Both the position numbers and the translations under genes were made by a program. A stretch of DNA of 64,000 bases from Phylloscopus collybita (Eukaryota > Chordata > Aves > Passeriformes > Phylloscopidae). The stretch's first letter is position 1. Each line of letters opens with the position of its first letter. A model generated the notes under the pieces. The model saw only the letters and a program-made list of their open reading frames with translations, ran no database searches and was not told the DNA's origin. The stretch is taken from assembly GCA_027886175.1 (NCBI GenBank), contig JAJNNQ010000018.1:18457001-18521000 (forward strand), read 5' to 3'. Below, piece by piece: positions 1 through 41,059 of the stretch.

Positions 1-3000
1 GTATTGATGACCTATACTTAAATGTGTCAAAGAGCCAGCAAATGAAGCTTACCACAACACATGCTGTGTGCAGTTTCTTGCACAGAAATATAAAAGCAGA
101 AAGCCCCACTTTGCACTGATTTCAACACATTTCACTCAAATTGTTTGGCGTGTTATTTCAGAGGATGCAGTCCATACCACACTTTCTTGCTGAGCTGTTT
201 TTATGATAATTAGGACTTTGTAATGCAAGATGACTTTTCTTACCTGTATGCATGATCTGAAGCATTCCCTGGTTTTCTCTCTGCTACTGAGCACACCTGC
301 TGATTTTGCCTAGCAGGATGGCATTGGCTTACAGCTATCCTAAAAAACATATTTGATAATTTTCCCCAATTATATATTTTTCTAACCATCAAGGAATTTT
401 GTTTTAATGATTTGGTCTAATAGTTTGACTTTCATAGCCCAAACCTATTGTGACTAATTCCATATATTTGTGACTTATTTTATAGACTTGTTTTTGTATC
501 AGATGTTTCAAACAAAAAAAAAAAATTCTTAACAGTAATTTTTTCTTTTAGACACATTATTCAATTATTATAAAAGCTCCTGCCTCTGTCATTTTGCTAC
601 AGAAAACCCACCATAGAAGAATTCTGAAGAGTCAGTAAGACATAAAATTTAGAGAGAGATAAACTAGCAAAAGTTACACTTCAAGCACTGTATGCAACCA
701 GCCTGTCAAGGAACCTTTTGAGATTTTTTTGAGAAAAGTAGACATTATATACTGTATTTGTATCAATAAATTTCTACAGCATCTTCTTCAGGTTCATAGA
801 GAGCTTTATGTGGTCTCTCTGTCTACAACATTTTGAAAGTCACAAAGTACAAAGTTAAACTTTCATAAGCATAAATACAAAAGGGTATTTTATACTCTTA
901 TCTGTAAAAAAAAACTTTGTAAGGGAAGAAAGAAACAATGCTGAGTGAACTAGTGCAGTAGCTGCTGTACTGGTGATACTGTATATCAATCATAAGATAG
1001 AAAAGACACTTTCTTTTTTCTCTTTAAGCAATTTCAACAAAGTAGGTTGTTTTGTGTTCTCAAAGTAAGTTCTATTGCCAAGCTGAGTTCTTCAAGCACA
1101 GGGGACATTCCATAGCTAATTCTTTCCACCTAATGAGCAGATCTCAAAATCCAATTCTGAAAAACTTTACAATTTCGGAGAGTTGAAATACGCCTTTCAG
1201 AAATATGGCCTTTTTTCTTAAAATTAACAGCATTTTTATTCATCCAACATTAAATTTCACCCACAGGTCTCGATGAGATTCTGTAGAGAGTCAAACAGGT
1301 CTAAGAGAGCTCAGCCTTTTTAACTTTCAGATATACTTTACAGACTGTTTCATTGAGCATAAACGATCACTTAACGTGAGCAAATAGAAAAAAAAACAAC
1401 ATGTTTTTTAGAATGTAGGCCATGCAGGCAAGCATTATTTTGCTACATCAGTAAGAGCATCATGTTTTCCTCTATACACACAGAAAGACGAACAATGTAT
1501 TTTCACATACATGATACTTGGCATTCTAAGAAGCTACATTTACCAGAGCTTATTTTTCTGCTAAGTTTCAAGCATTCTACATATTCATATAAATAGCACA
1601 GGATATCTTGACAGTGTCTGAAAATACTTAAGAACACTAATAGAGGAGTTACTGGCACCCTCTGTGAGGCCTAAGATACTTTTTGCAGTGATGGGACAGC
1701 TCAGAATGTTGAAAAATCACCCCCAAATACAGTTCACCTCCATTCTTCCTCCCTTTTGTAACCAACAGTATTTTGATCATGGTAATGCCATTACGACAAA
1801 CAATGAATCAAGCCTTCTTTCCTAATCCCAGGCACTTTCCTAATTCAATCTTTTGAGGTCTTTTGCCTTAGTCTCATGTTTTAGTTGTGCTGGGGTTGAC
1901 ATAATCCTTCACCCAAAGCAATCTTTTCCAACCCCTTTTATGTTCCCTTCCTTCAGATGTACGACAACAGCACCCCAGTAGGGAGAGCTGGGTTGAGACC
2001 TGTCCCAGAATGGAGTTGTGTTCCTGGCTCCTGGAACCCTGAGCACTTACCTTGGCAGCCACGTGTCCCCGTGCAGCGTTCCTGTTATGCCACTGGCAGT
2101 GTAACCTGTATCTGCTTCTAAGAAAAGTGTCTGCTTCTGCTTGATCAGATACAGAGACAGGAAGCTGCTCTTAGATAAACAGGCAGCAGTTCACACATCT
2201 CTTGGTTTTGCTTCCTTTTTTTTTTTTCTGTCCCCAGTTCCTTGTAAACCCAAGGTTATCCATGAGAAAAAAAAAAGATGAACAAAGGATGGAAGCAACC
2301 TCAGTAGATAGAGGAATACTTTTAGAGACTTTATCAAAGTTTTACGTATTTTCTAGTTATATGAGCATAGTATATTATACACCCCTTATCTAGGAGACAC
2401 TACATTTTGCAGAGAAACCAATCCATAGAAATAAAATGCTGTGTTTTATTTGTGTTTACCTGTATAAGTTCAAAATGTGTATGTTTTGTGTTGACTGAAG
2501 GACTTCACCTGCTTTTCCCTACAAACTGATCACAGAATCAAATAGGTATCCACCTGAGAAGAGCTCAAAAATGTTTTACAATGACTTCAGGAGTTTGTGG
2601 AAAAAGAATTAAGTATTTACAGAATTTATGATAAGTTTGTAAATAGTTCTAGTAAACAAAGGATAACAGCATTTTATGCACTGTGAAAGGTTGCATATTT
2701 ATGCTTTTTTATATAAACTGAATCTGATGTTAGATGCAGTTTTCAGAGGAGTGATTCTTTTAACAGATAATTCTACTCAGACCAGTGGAAAGTTGTTACA
2801 TGAGCATAGTTTTCTTCTGCTTCTGTGATCAGAATAATTTAGTGTGTGTATTTTTCCTTAAATTCTGTTTGAAGCAATACAATCCTGCTTTAAGAAAGTG
2901 GGTACAATTTCACTTGAAATGTCTATCTGTTGGGTAATACCAAAACTGTCCGGTTTGATGATTCAGATGCTAAGGAGAAATGAAAGAGAACAAATGGAAA

Positions 3001-3779
3001 AGTTCTAAAATAGGGGCATACTCACTTCCTTGAGAATACCAGGCAGCTCTATAATATTTAACCACTGTATACAGAGATTTGGTTCCTCCTTTTTCAGTCA
3101 GTGTGACTTTTTCATCCACAGTTTTTTACTGATCTGATTGTTACATGAAGCCTAAACTTGTGGTCATTCTCAAACTTATAATAGCCTCTTCCTGTTTTGT
3201 GAATGGAAGATCACCTGCTTAGATAAATTTCTAAAATAAATTTCAGTCACACCTTCATTTTCACTGAGAGAAAAGTAATTAGATGAAGACCTATTTCATT
3301 ACTTTCCACATACCTTGTCCTGACATGGTACCTACTAAATGTCCACTATACTGGTTCTGGTACTCTGTTGAGCATTCATATACTTTGCTGAAAAAACCCA
3401 GTTCTTATGATTATTAGAAACAGAGAAACACAGCTCAAACATTTCTACAGTTCTTTGCTTTCATGACAGCAGAATTGAAAGATCAAAGAAAGCAAGAGAT
3501 GAGATGATGCCTTTTGTGCATTCTGGAAGTAAAGCTATATGTTAAAATAAATTCTTAATTGTGTCCATATGCAAACATGGAATTTCTGATGTAAGTAGCA
3601 CAATTTTCCAGGGTTTTTGTGACATCTGGACATACACAGTATCTCAGATGAGTCATCCAACAACAACAGGTGTTATTAGTGCTTGCTGAGAAAAAAAAAA
3701 AAAAAACAAACCTGAAACAGAAAAGCAAACAGTGGAAAACTATCTTATCTAGAAAAGAAGCAATTGAGTAAGTCATCAA
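1..3779. other. Upstream intergenic DNA, no gene recognised
   Basis: AT-rich unique sequence with small A/T runs (for example about 3690-3706). No frame longer than about 75 codons has family resemblance. In mammals GPR65 lies upstream of GALC in divergent orientation, but no GPR65-like frame is present here, so it would lie beyond the left edge if synteny holds. Confidence 0.7.
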
Positions 3780-4250
3780 TAAGTTTATTGGTTAAATTTG
3801 GGTTTACAAAGGATCCATGAACAAAGGTGCTGTTAGGAAAATTAATCCACAAACACCAGAGGTTTATGCCCAAAAAGGAGACAGAGGAGTCCTGTAACTT
3901 TGTTCAAATAAAGGGAGAGGTCATGGGGCATTCCCCATAGGGTCTCTCAAAATTTTTAGGGGATGCAGCCTCCTTTTTATCCTCATTTCCCGGCCGCATT
4001 TCCCTCTTCTCTTTCCCTGTTGGCTGAGGTACTTGAGAGGTACAGACTTCTCAAAATGCCTAATTCCACCTTCTAATGTATAACCCCACTGTTTTTCTTT
4101 TTCCTTGTGTCTCTGTTCTTTTTCTCTAAATCCAGATGTAGCAAAGTCTTGACTGAGTGACAGTCTGTGCCAATTAGTGGAATTCCTATGAAATTTATGG
4201 TTCCCCCCATAGAAGAGGTGCTTCTTTCACCTCTCCAAATCTGGCTTTAT
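3780..4250. mobile_element. Possible solo LTR or other retrovirus-like fragment
   Basis: This stretch differs in texture from its surroundings. It has an AATAAA followed by purine-rich sequence (3908 on), blocks such as catggggcattccccatagg and cctcatttcccggccgcatt, and a pyrimidine-rich tail. It resembles avian endogenous retroviral LTRs in general composition, but I found no clear TG...CA ends or target duplication and no viral coding sequence. Low certainty. Confidence 0.3.
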
Positions 4251-5160
4251 CTACCATCAGGGTGACAGTTTGTTGGCAAAGACACCTCTTTCTCATTCCT
4301 TTTAATATAAAGAAAAAAAAAATGTTTCAACACAAGGTCAAGATGCAAAATGAAAGTTGATGGAGTCACACCAAAATACCCTTCTCCTTCCACCAAAGCA
4401 GGTTCTGAGAATGTTTTTCTGTACCAACTGAAAAGGGTGGGCACTCAGCACATCACAGGATTGCAAATAAAAGTTTTGAAAACTGATAATTTTAGGATCT
4501 TATGAGTGAATAAGAGACTGAATTTCACAGCTGAAGCCTTTTACACGAAATAAACTGCTGCACAAATCAATGAAACTATCAAAATGAACCAATTAATAAT
4601 TCATAATGGTTTTGCAAACCTTCCAGGTGTGCAAAGCTGTACAGTCTGCTGGAATGAATGTGAAATAGGACCAGAAGCATAATGCTACCTCTGGCACTGA
4701 CTCACAGTAGCCCTGAGGAAGTCGCTCTGACCGACTGCACGTAATAATGGTATCATATAGCTCATTTGGGTGTGAGCAGGTTCATTAGTTAATACTTGAT
4801 ATTGCTTTAAAGTGCAAAATGTTTTGTGAGTGCTTGGTATTGTTATTTAAAAAGAAATAAACAGGAAACGTCAGTGAGGTAATGTCATCACTGAGACATT
4901 AGATCCCTCAATGACAAGAGGCAGAGACACAATGACAATGAGAGTGACTGAGGCTCGAATAACAGCATTCTTTATGGTTAGAAACGTGCAAAACCGGGGC
5001 TTTTTCAACAGCTCGTAATTACACAGCGCAAGACTTTAGCCACTGCATCTTTTCATGCCCCATTCCTCCTTTAGGCACATGAACCATCTCTATTGAAATA
5101 CTGATATCAACAGTCAAGGCAGTTCCCCATTACGAATTTTTATAGGATAATCAAGCTGCT
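4251..5160. other. Intergenic DNA leading into the CpG island, no gene recognised
   Basis: Unique AT-rich sequence with no exon signal, repeat or open frame that I can support. It could carry distal GALC regulatory elements, but nothing specific is visible. Confidence 0.6.
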
Positions 5161-6064
5161 CGCCGATCTCCGGGTTACTATTTTCTCCAAGCCAAATGCT
5201 TGTATGAGCCGTAGTCTGAGGGAACACCCCGGCAAGCCTCGGAAATAGCTGGCGTGCGGCTCAGCACCACCTCGGCTGCTCTCATTTTGATGCGGTAGCT
5301 CTACAGCGCGCCCCTGAAGGCGGAAACAGGCTCGTTCAGCCCATCATAATTTAAACCCCACTTTCAGCATCCCTCTCTCGGGCCCTGCTGACGCAGCTGC
5401 GGATCTAACTGGGGCCAACTGGGATTCCCCGGGAGGGGCGCGGGGCAGCCGGCAGCCTCCGCGGGCAGGGCCGCTGCGGGCCTGGCGCCGCTCCCCGCAT
5501 CTGCCCCAAGGCGACCCAAGCTCCTTCCCACGGCGCGCTGGAATGTGCTCCTTCAAAGCGCCGCTTCCTGCCGACTCTTCGGATGTGCTGGCAGCCTGAG
5601 AGCGGCGCAAAACCAGGAAACTGGCTGCGAGGTGCTGGGAGCGCCTGGGAATGAACGACGCACTAGGAAAGGTCGTTCTTCGCCCGGGACAAGTATCGCG
5701 CCTTGCCAGAGGCCCCGCAAAGGAGAGTCAGAGGCCCCGAAAAAGACAGTCAGCTTGACTCGGCCCCTACGCGCGGCTGCTCACGCTGCACAGAACACCA
5801 TTCCTGCCGCGCCCCCACACAAACCCCGCCTCGCCTCAGAGCCATGCGGCTTTCCCACACTCGGGATGGCCCTGAGCTTCACGGAGCTTCACTCGTTGCT
5901 CAGTGCCCCACGCCAGCATGGCGACACGAGCATCACCAGCCTGTCTTCTTGCCCTTTCTGAAAATGGCAGCTGTTGACTTCAGCCGGGCGGGGCTGCGGA
6001 GGAGCCTTCCTGCCCTCCTTTCCCCGAGCAGGATGGCCCCGCCCCGGGGCTGCCGGGCGGCGCG

Positions 6065-6072
6065 GTCACGTG
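6065..6072 (+). promoter_or_regulatory. CLEAR-type E-box (TFEB/TFE3 site)
   Basis: GTCACGTG lies 83 bases upstream of the GALC start codon, inside the CpG island. It matches the core of the CLEAR element (GTCACGTGAC) through which TFEB and relatives coordinate lysosomal genes. A lysosomal hydrolase next to it makes this site credible, although the last two positions differ from the palindrome. Confidence 0.6.
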
Positions 6073-6154
6073 CGGCGTTGCCGGGCAGTGCGGAGGCGCT
6101 GCAGGGACGGGGCGGCCGCGGCGGGAGCGGAGCTGGACCGCGACCGGGACCGGG

Positions 6155-34511
<28,357 letters not shown>

Positions 34512-37500
34512 GGTGGCTTTGGCATTTGGAGAACCTGGTTCTCTTGTTACTTTGAGTAAGAGCCAAGTCAAACTTGGAGGAGAGCTGAGTGCTAAACTGT
34601 GATTGATCTCTTGGCAAAGAGTCTGGATTCAGTCTGTGTTATTAGTTAAAGGTTTACTTGAGTAGATACCAACATGATTGTAGCTTTATCCCCCATTGCT
34701 GGGGGATTTTTGCCCTTCAGTTTTTGGGGGTAAATTTTAGTTCAGGGTACTGATGAAAACAAATTCTTGGATTTAAGTATCTTTTAATAATAACAACTTA
34801 CCAGCTCACTTCTAAGATAACTTTAGAAGTTAACAGAAGACAGATGCATCTTAAGCTGAATTTTTTAACACTTCCACTATTGTGTCCATTGTTTTCACTG
34901 TGAAAGAAAGAATTAAATGCCAGTAAGCCTTATGAGCCAGTGGGCCCCATACTTTTGTAGGTCTATCATTCTCAAATTTCATTTGCATAAAGTACCTAGA
35001 TTTCCGATAGTAAAAAAAAGATGTTTTGTCTGTTTTTTTGCTACAGTCTGTGACTAGACATTACATTACTCCAAGTGCATTTGATTACTTCTTTCAACTT
35101 TCCTTGCCAGCCCTAAAATATATCCTGTTTTCAGTGGAATGGAAATGTGCCTTACGACTGATCAGGGAGTGCAGGATGTGGCTAATCTACCTCCTCTTTC
35201 CACTGAAAGGGTTGAAATGGATGAAAAGATACCATAACTTACAGTTTGTTGATAATAGTATTGTGGGTTTTTTGCATAGTGCAAAGAGTAAAAACATTGC
35301 ATCATGGATATTTTCATGTCAAGTCACATGTGGAAACTGGCCTTTTGTTCCTAGAAACTTGGGCAAACATCTCTCTCTTTAGATTGATTTAGCGCTTTGA
35401 ATAGAAAATAGCTAAAGCCTAACAATGATATTTAGTTTATTGCATTATTGTGGCACAGAGGAGATATGGATACTATCACTTCTTGATATAAAAGGAATTA
35501 AAAAAAAATCAGTCTTTGCCTTTAAGAGTTTGCAATCTGGTCATCAGGTGACAGTAGGCTGACGCAGAGGGAATTGTTTAGTGTGCCAAGCAGTGGTAAT
35601 GACACAAGAGTTTCTGTTTTTAAACTTTTCCTAGCTATCCTGAAGTTCAGAGGGTAATTCAGATCCTTGGGAATGGAGGGATTCTGATTAGCTGTTGCTT
35701 CTTTTTATTTTTTCCCACATTACTGTGCTATAAAAAAAGCAATTAATTGAGAATATGAGGTGCTGAATGGGTTTTCCTCGCACACATTTGCAGTTCAACT
35801 GCCTCCAGAATTTTTCCTGTTTGTTGTTGGTCAGTTTGACTGAAGATGATGCCTATTCCCATATTGAAATATGCCTCCTGTGTCCATCTACTTTTTGCAT
35901 ACACATCCTGTTAAATTGACAAGCAAGTCATTCCACATACTTGATAGGGCTCTAATAGCTGTATGAGGCCATTTGTAGCAGGCAATATCTGGAGAAAAAG
36001 ATTTTTTTTACTTTGATTTATAGAGATTATTCTTCTGATCCCCTTTATTTTGAAGGCTAATTCCAGTAATTGCTAACTTCAGTCTTTGAAGTTGTCATCT
36101 AATATAAAGTTAATGTTACACAGATCATTCCTGGAAAATTTTTATAAAGTTGATCTTCCATTTTCATTTTTGGAGAAGAGTTCTTAAAATTCCATTTCTA
36201 GTAAGTAAAAATGTTATGTCTTTTAGCTGTTATATTGATACTACTTATTCATATTTGGAAATTTCATACATGCCTGTAACCTTGAAAAATGCTTTAAACC
36301 ACTAAACTTTAATACTGCAGAAGGCAGTAGAAGGTAGAAGGCTTCCAAATGTTAAGTAATTGTTTACTTAAGTGTGTGAAAAATGAAAAGCAACTTTCCA
36401 CGTCAAGTATGGATGCAGATCTGTTCATTACTTGCTAAGTAATGGTTTCCTAAGGCATGTCCCTGGTCACTACACATGTGAAGGAACCTAATTTTAGGTC
36501 CTCGTATTCAAGTAATATGAGTATAATAATCTCAGAATAAATTTATTTTAGCTGTGATGGATTTTTGTAGTTGGATGCTTCTTGGAGATTTCCTGGTGGC
36601 TACAAGCAGAGAGAGATCAGCAATGATGCAGTTATTCCAAGGGAGCTGTCCATTTTTTTTAACTTTCTAATGCACTAGTGTAATAAGCTGTACTGTTATA
36701 TTGTGTACTAAACACAATGTATTTTATCACTGGAAATGTTGATTGTTTTTTCCTAATCTTAATTTACAATGTTTGAGGATTAAAGTGTTACGAACAGAGT
36801 AAGTGATTTAATGGTGACATAATGTTGTTCATCTTTATATGTCTGTAATTTTTCACCCTTCAGTAGACTGTAATACGTTTGGCAATAACAAGCTGTCAGG
36901 TTTTTCACTGAAGGGTGGATTTATGTTGTTGATTATAAATGCTAATCATTCCAAATGGACAAATAAAACACTTAAAAACACTTTATTTGTGTGGAATGCT
37001 TCTGTAAAATGGGTCTTGGTTTTCTCCAGCAAGAAAGCTGACAGTTTTTCCATTGTGATTTCTGATAAATATGCTTGGTATTAACTTTAATTGGATTGGA
37101 AGAGTATAGCCAACCAGTCCTTATTAAAAATATCTCAAAATCCATATGCATTAGGATTTGTGCTATTGATTGAATGGTTTTCTTATTGCACTCAATATAC
37201 ATGTTGCTTCTTTCTGGTGTTTTGATTTGGATTTTTTTTTTTCATTTAGTGAAGGGAATTAAATTGTATTTGAGGACCAGTAATGCAAAACTGCTGAGTA
37301 CAAAGGTCTTGTGAGATTCAGCTGAAAGTCAGTTTCTTGGTTTGGAAACAGACCATGTTGTAAGGATGTACTTCTATGGTTTAAAAGCTTCTGTATTTTG
37401 AATATTCTTCTGAATCTTCAAACACATATTTTTTACTTTTTTTAAGCTAAACTTTAGGGTTTGATTTTACAAGGAAGGGATAAATTCCATAGAGCTAGTT

Positions 37501-37800
37501 ACGTTTCCCAGTCCATCATGCCAGTAGATCTGACTTACCCTGGAATTATTGCCTTCCAGTAACCAGGTATGTACTACCACCTACACAAACACTACATCAA
37601 AATTAGTTCTGTCCCTTCTCTGGCCCCCATTTGAGGTTAGATATGAGCAGTTCTTGAGATTTTCAAACTCCTGCAAAACAACTAGGACTCCTTTGGTTTA
37701 AAATTACAGGAACCTCTTACTTAAGGCTCTTTTTGCAGCTGCCCCTTGTATCTGTATCAAAAATAAACTTCTACTTCCAGATTTGATTTGGAGTGGTAGT
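34512..37800 (+). other. GALC: Probable GALC 3' UTR with candidate poly(A) signals
   Basis: The sequence after the stop codon is AT-rich and has no gene-like frame. Canonical AATAAA hexamers occur at 36536-36541, 36962-36967 and 37762-37767. The second is followed within about 25 bases by a T/GT-rich stretch (tttatttgtgtgg) and is the best candidate, giving a 3' UTR of about 2.5 kb. An ATTAAA at 34912-34917 could give a short form. The end is uncertain. Confidence 0.5.
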
Positions 37801-40800
37801 AGTTTGCTTTTGCCTTAGAATCAGTGTTGCTGCACTGTAGCAGCAAGTTGTTTGTTTTCACTTAACAAATTTTCATTGGTTTACCTGAACTATCCAGAGT
37901 CTATTTTCTGGAGAGGAGTAGACATTATGAAATTAACCATCATAATTATAGCTGTCTTTGATGATTTCAACAGTATGGACAAAGTGCTTGGACAGTGCTT
38001 GGAGATTTTATTATCCTCTCTTTGATGTTTTGGTCTTTTTCTGCTTATTGTTTTGCTGTGTGCAGTTTTTTTGTTTGGGTTTTTTTGGTTTGTGTTTTGA
38101 TTTTATTTGTTTTTAGACCCTTTGTAAGTACTACATTCATACAAGTCTAGCACTGGGAAGTGGCAGACAGGCAGGTTGTAAAAACCCTCTGGTTCTGAAG
38201 ACTTCCTAGGCTGGTAGTGGAATCATCAGGTAGCTTTTTTAGAATTCTGAGAGGAGTGTGCATTGAAAAGTCAGCGTGAGCAAATTCCTCTTGCTGTGCT
38301 CCTTCCATTTATGCCCAAGTGTCGCTGAAACAATAAGGGTGTGTTTCTAGAACTTGTGTTCTAAAAAAAGCCCAAAACGCCTACTGGTAATTGAGCAGAG
38401 GAAAATGTGTGCTGCAGCAGTGTTGCCAAGCTTTTGCTGTGTGCCAAGATACTTCTCTGTGGTTTTCTTAGTGGCTAAGACAAACAACTGTGAAACTCTG
38501 TTTTTCCCCTCAAGGAATTGTTTGGATAAGGTTAGAAACAGACACACAACCCAACACCAGTTTTGTCAGGGGCTCCTGGTAACTGTGCAGAGTGCATTAA
38601 ACCTGACTCTTAATTTTGTGTACCCCAGGCTAAACTTAGACATGTCTCTGGAAAGCAGAGATGAAAGTATCCTAAAAGTATTGGAGTGTTGACTTTATTT
38701 TTTTTTAAATGCCTTTTCTGTTGGTATCAAGTGTACCTGACTGAGTTTGACTTCACTTAGAGCAGGAAAACAGTAGGTTTTGGGTTTACCATGCTCACAG
38801 ATGAATTTCAAAGACAGTAGTGCAGTAGAGGGTGGCTCAGTACAGCATTAACTTGAGGGTATGTAAGAGGAAACTGAACCTAGTGTGAAATACTATTCTA
38901 ATGTTATGCAGCCATGATCTGGGAATGTTCATGGTCTAAAATAGAGGAGGTAACACTAAAATGACTATTAAAAAAAACTGAAACAGCATCACCAACAAAA
39001 AAAACCCCACCAAAAAAACAAAACCCAACAAACTGCACACATGTTCCCAAATAGTACAGGGAAAAGCAAAGAACAATCTGGAAATGGCTTCCTTTGTTCA
39101 GTTTCTGCTGGAAAATACAGCCATCTTCCTTACTGTTTTCTGTGGACAATGATTCAGTTAAAATGCCTATAGAGAATACAAGCCTTCATTGTCACTAAAA
39201 AGCAAATGTTGTTTAGCTGATTATAGGCACTGCTGTTTCTCAAAACCAGTAGAATCAGAAAAGGTTAGCATGAGAATAGGTTATGCAGCCAAAAGGCGTG
39301 TCTATGATGTGGGAACCAGTCCCACTCTTGGTTGCAGAAGATTCCTTCCCTGTGGGCATAGCAGCAGAGCTTTATGGAAAGGGCAAATATTTCTCTATTA
39401 CTGCTGCCTCCCTTTGAAGTTTTTGGGAAGTTTTGTGTACATTGGCTGATCTGATATCACACAGGAGTGACTCTATACCTCTTAGGTTGATTATGTAGTG
39501 TTAACAGCCATTTGAAAGAGCCCTAGCAATGGCTAGCAGGAAATTCTGTTAAGGATGTCCATATTCCCATAGCCCCTGTCACATATTCTGATATGACTGC
39601 TCTTGTAGTGGGAGCAATAAAGGGTAGGTTTCACTGGCAAGAGATCAGGCAGGTTTTGGGCTGAACGGAGGTGCACATAAATGGCTTGGTGCAGAGATCT
39701 ATAAAGCTTCACTGGGATGCACAATGTCTCTGGCATAAACTGCCTATTTCCTGTTCAATCTAGGATTGCTGTTTAATGGTTCAGCTTAAGTTTTTTTCTT
39801 GCAGCTCAGCCGATACTTTGTCCTAAATGGATTGTTTTGCCAGTATTATATGAAACATGCTCAATACAGCAGACTAAGCCTGTATCAGAAGGAGGAGGCT
39901 GAGAATACCCTGTTGATCATTCAGCTCATCCCCTTGCAAGATAGACTGTACATTTTTAGAGCCTGCCTTAGTAGAGTGCTGAGACAAAAGGGTGAGAGAG
40001 CTTCCACTTCTCTTTTGTAGGTGGCTTTTGTTTATGATCTGTGTAAGGAATGCAGGGAGATCATTCAACTTTTCTTCCCAATTCATGGTGAAAGCAAGGT
40101 TGATACTGCAGAACGTATCTTGTATGTATTGAGCTCTAGTATTTGCTTGTGGGATGGATTGAGTCCTTTATGAAACACCTGTGATTCTACCTTGAGAGAC
40201 AAAATGCTTTGATTAGATGAATGCTTTCATACAGATATATCAACTGTGAACACCCACTGCCCAAGCCATTGGTGTTACTTCATGTGGGAGACTGATTTCA
40301 AATACCATAGTATGACATAAATATTTTTTTTTCTAAATATTAGTTCTTTTAGATCTCCACAACAAAAAATCCCAGCATCCCCATATGTAAATACGCTCAG
40401 TACATACCTACATACCTTCATTCTCCTTTTCTGTTTGCACTTCCAAAGTGGTGAATACTTAAAGATACCTGTCACCTTTCTCAAACAAATACTCAGGCAC
40501 ATGAAATTGCAACAATCTTCATCTTTTGAACAGTTGAATCTTTTTACCTCTGTATTGCTGCTAATTATATTTTTCTTGCACCGAATCTGAATATTTTCAC
40601 TTCACTTGATTTTTATATTAGATAAAATTCATCTATACCAGGCTCTGCAAGGAGGCATCAGAAGGGCCATGTAGGCATCTAAAATTTCTTGTGGTGTTTT
40701 AGCCCCCAAGGCACAAGTCACCTTACCTGTATATTTTCTTTCTCCCACATGCTCTCCAGTGCCATGTAGGGTAGCCACCTGGATAACATCCTCAATGGCT

Positions 40801-40987
40801 GAAGGTAGTGTTTTTCTTGTGTGTGGCATGGTGACTTGGGAATGATTGATGCCAATCTTATGTGCTTTCTCTGTGGAATTCAACCTTCTGAAAGTCAGGC
40901 AGGTTTTTGATCACTTTGATTATACAACCGGGCACTGGAATATAATAGTCTGGAGGATTTCCTTTCTTTCTTTTTCTTTGAACCAGG

Positions 40988-41059
40988 TTTCTTTTTTTTA
41001 TTCTTTTTAATTTTTTTTTTTTAAATTTTAAATTTTTAATTTTTTTTTATTTATTTTTT
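40988..41059 (+). repeat. T-rich low-complexity tract
   Basis: About 70 bases of T runs broken by A (tttaaattttaaatttttaa). Downstream of GALC, with no gene nearby. Confidence 0.85.

Noticed and set aside
1..5160. Search for the divergent neighbour GPR65
   Set aside because: No long single-exon receptor frame is present on the minus strand in this interval.
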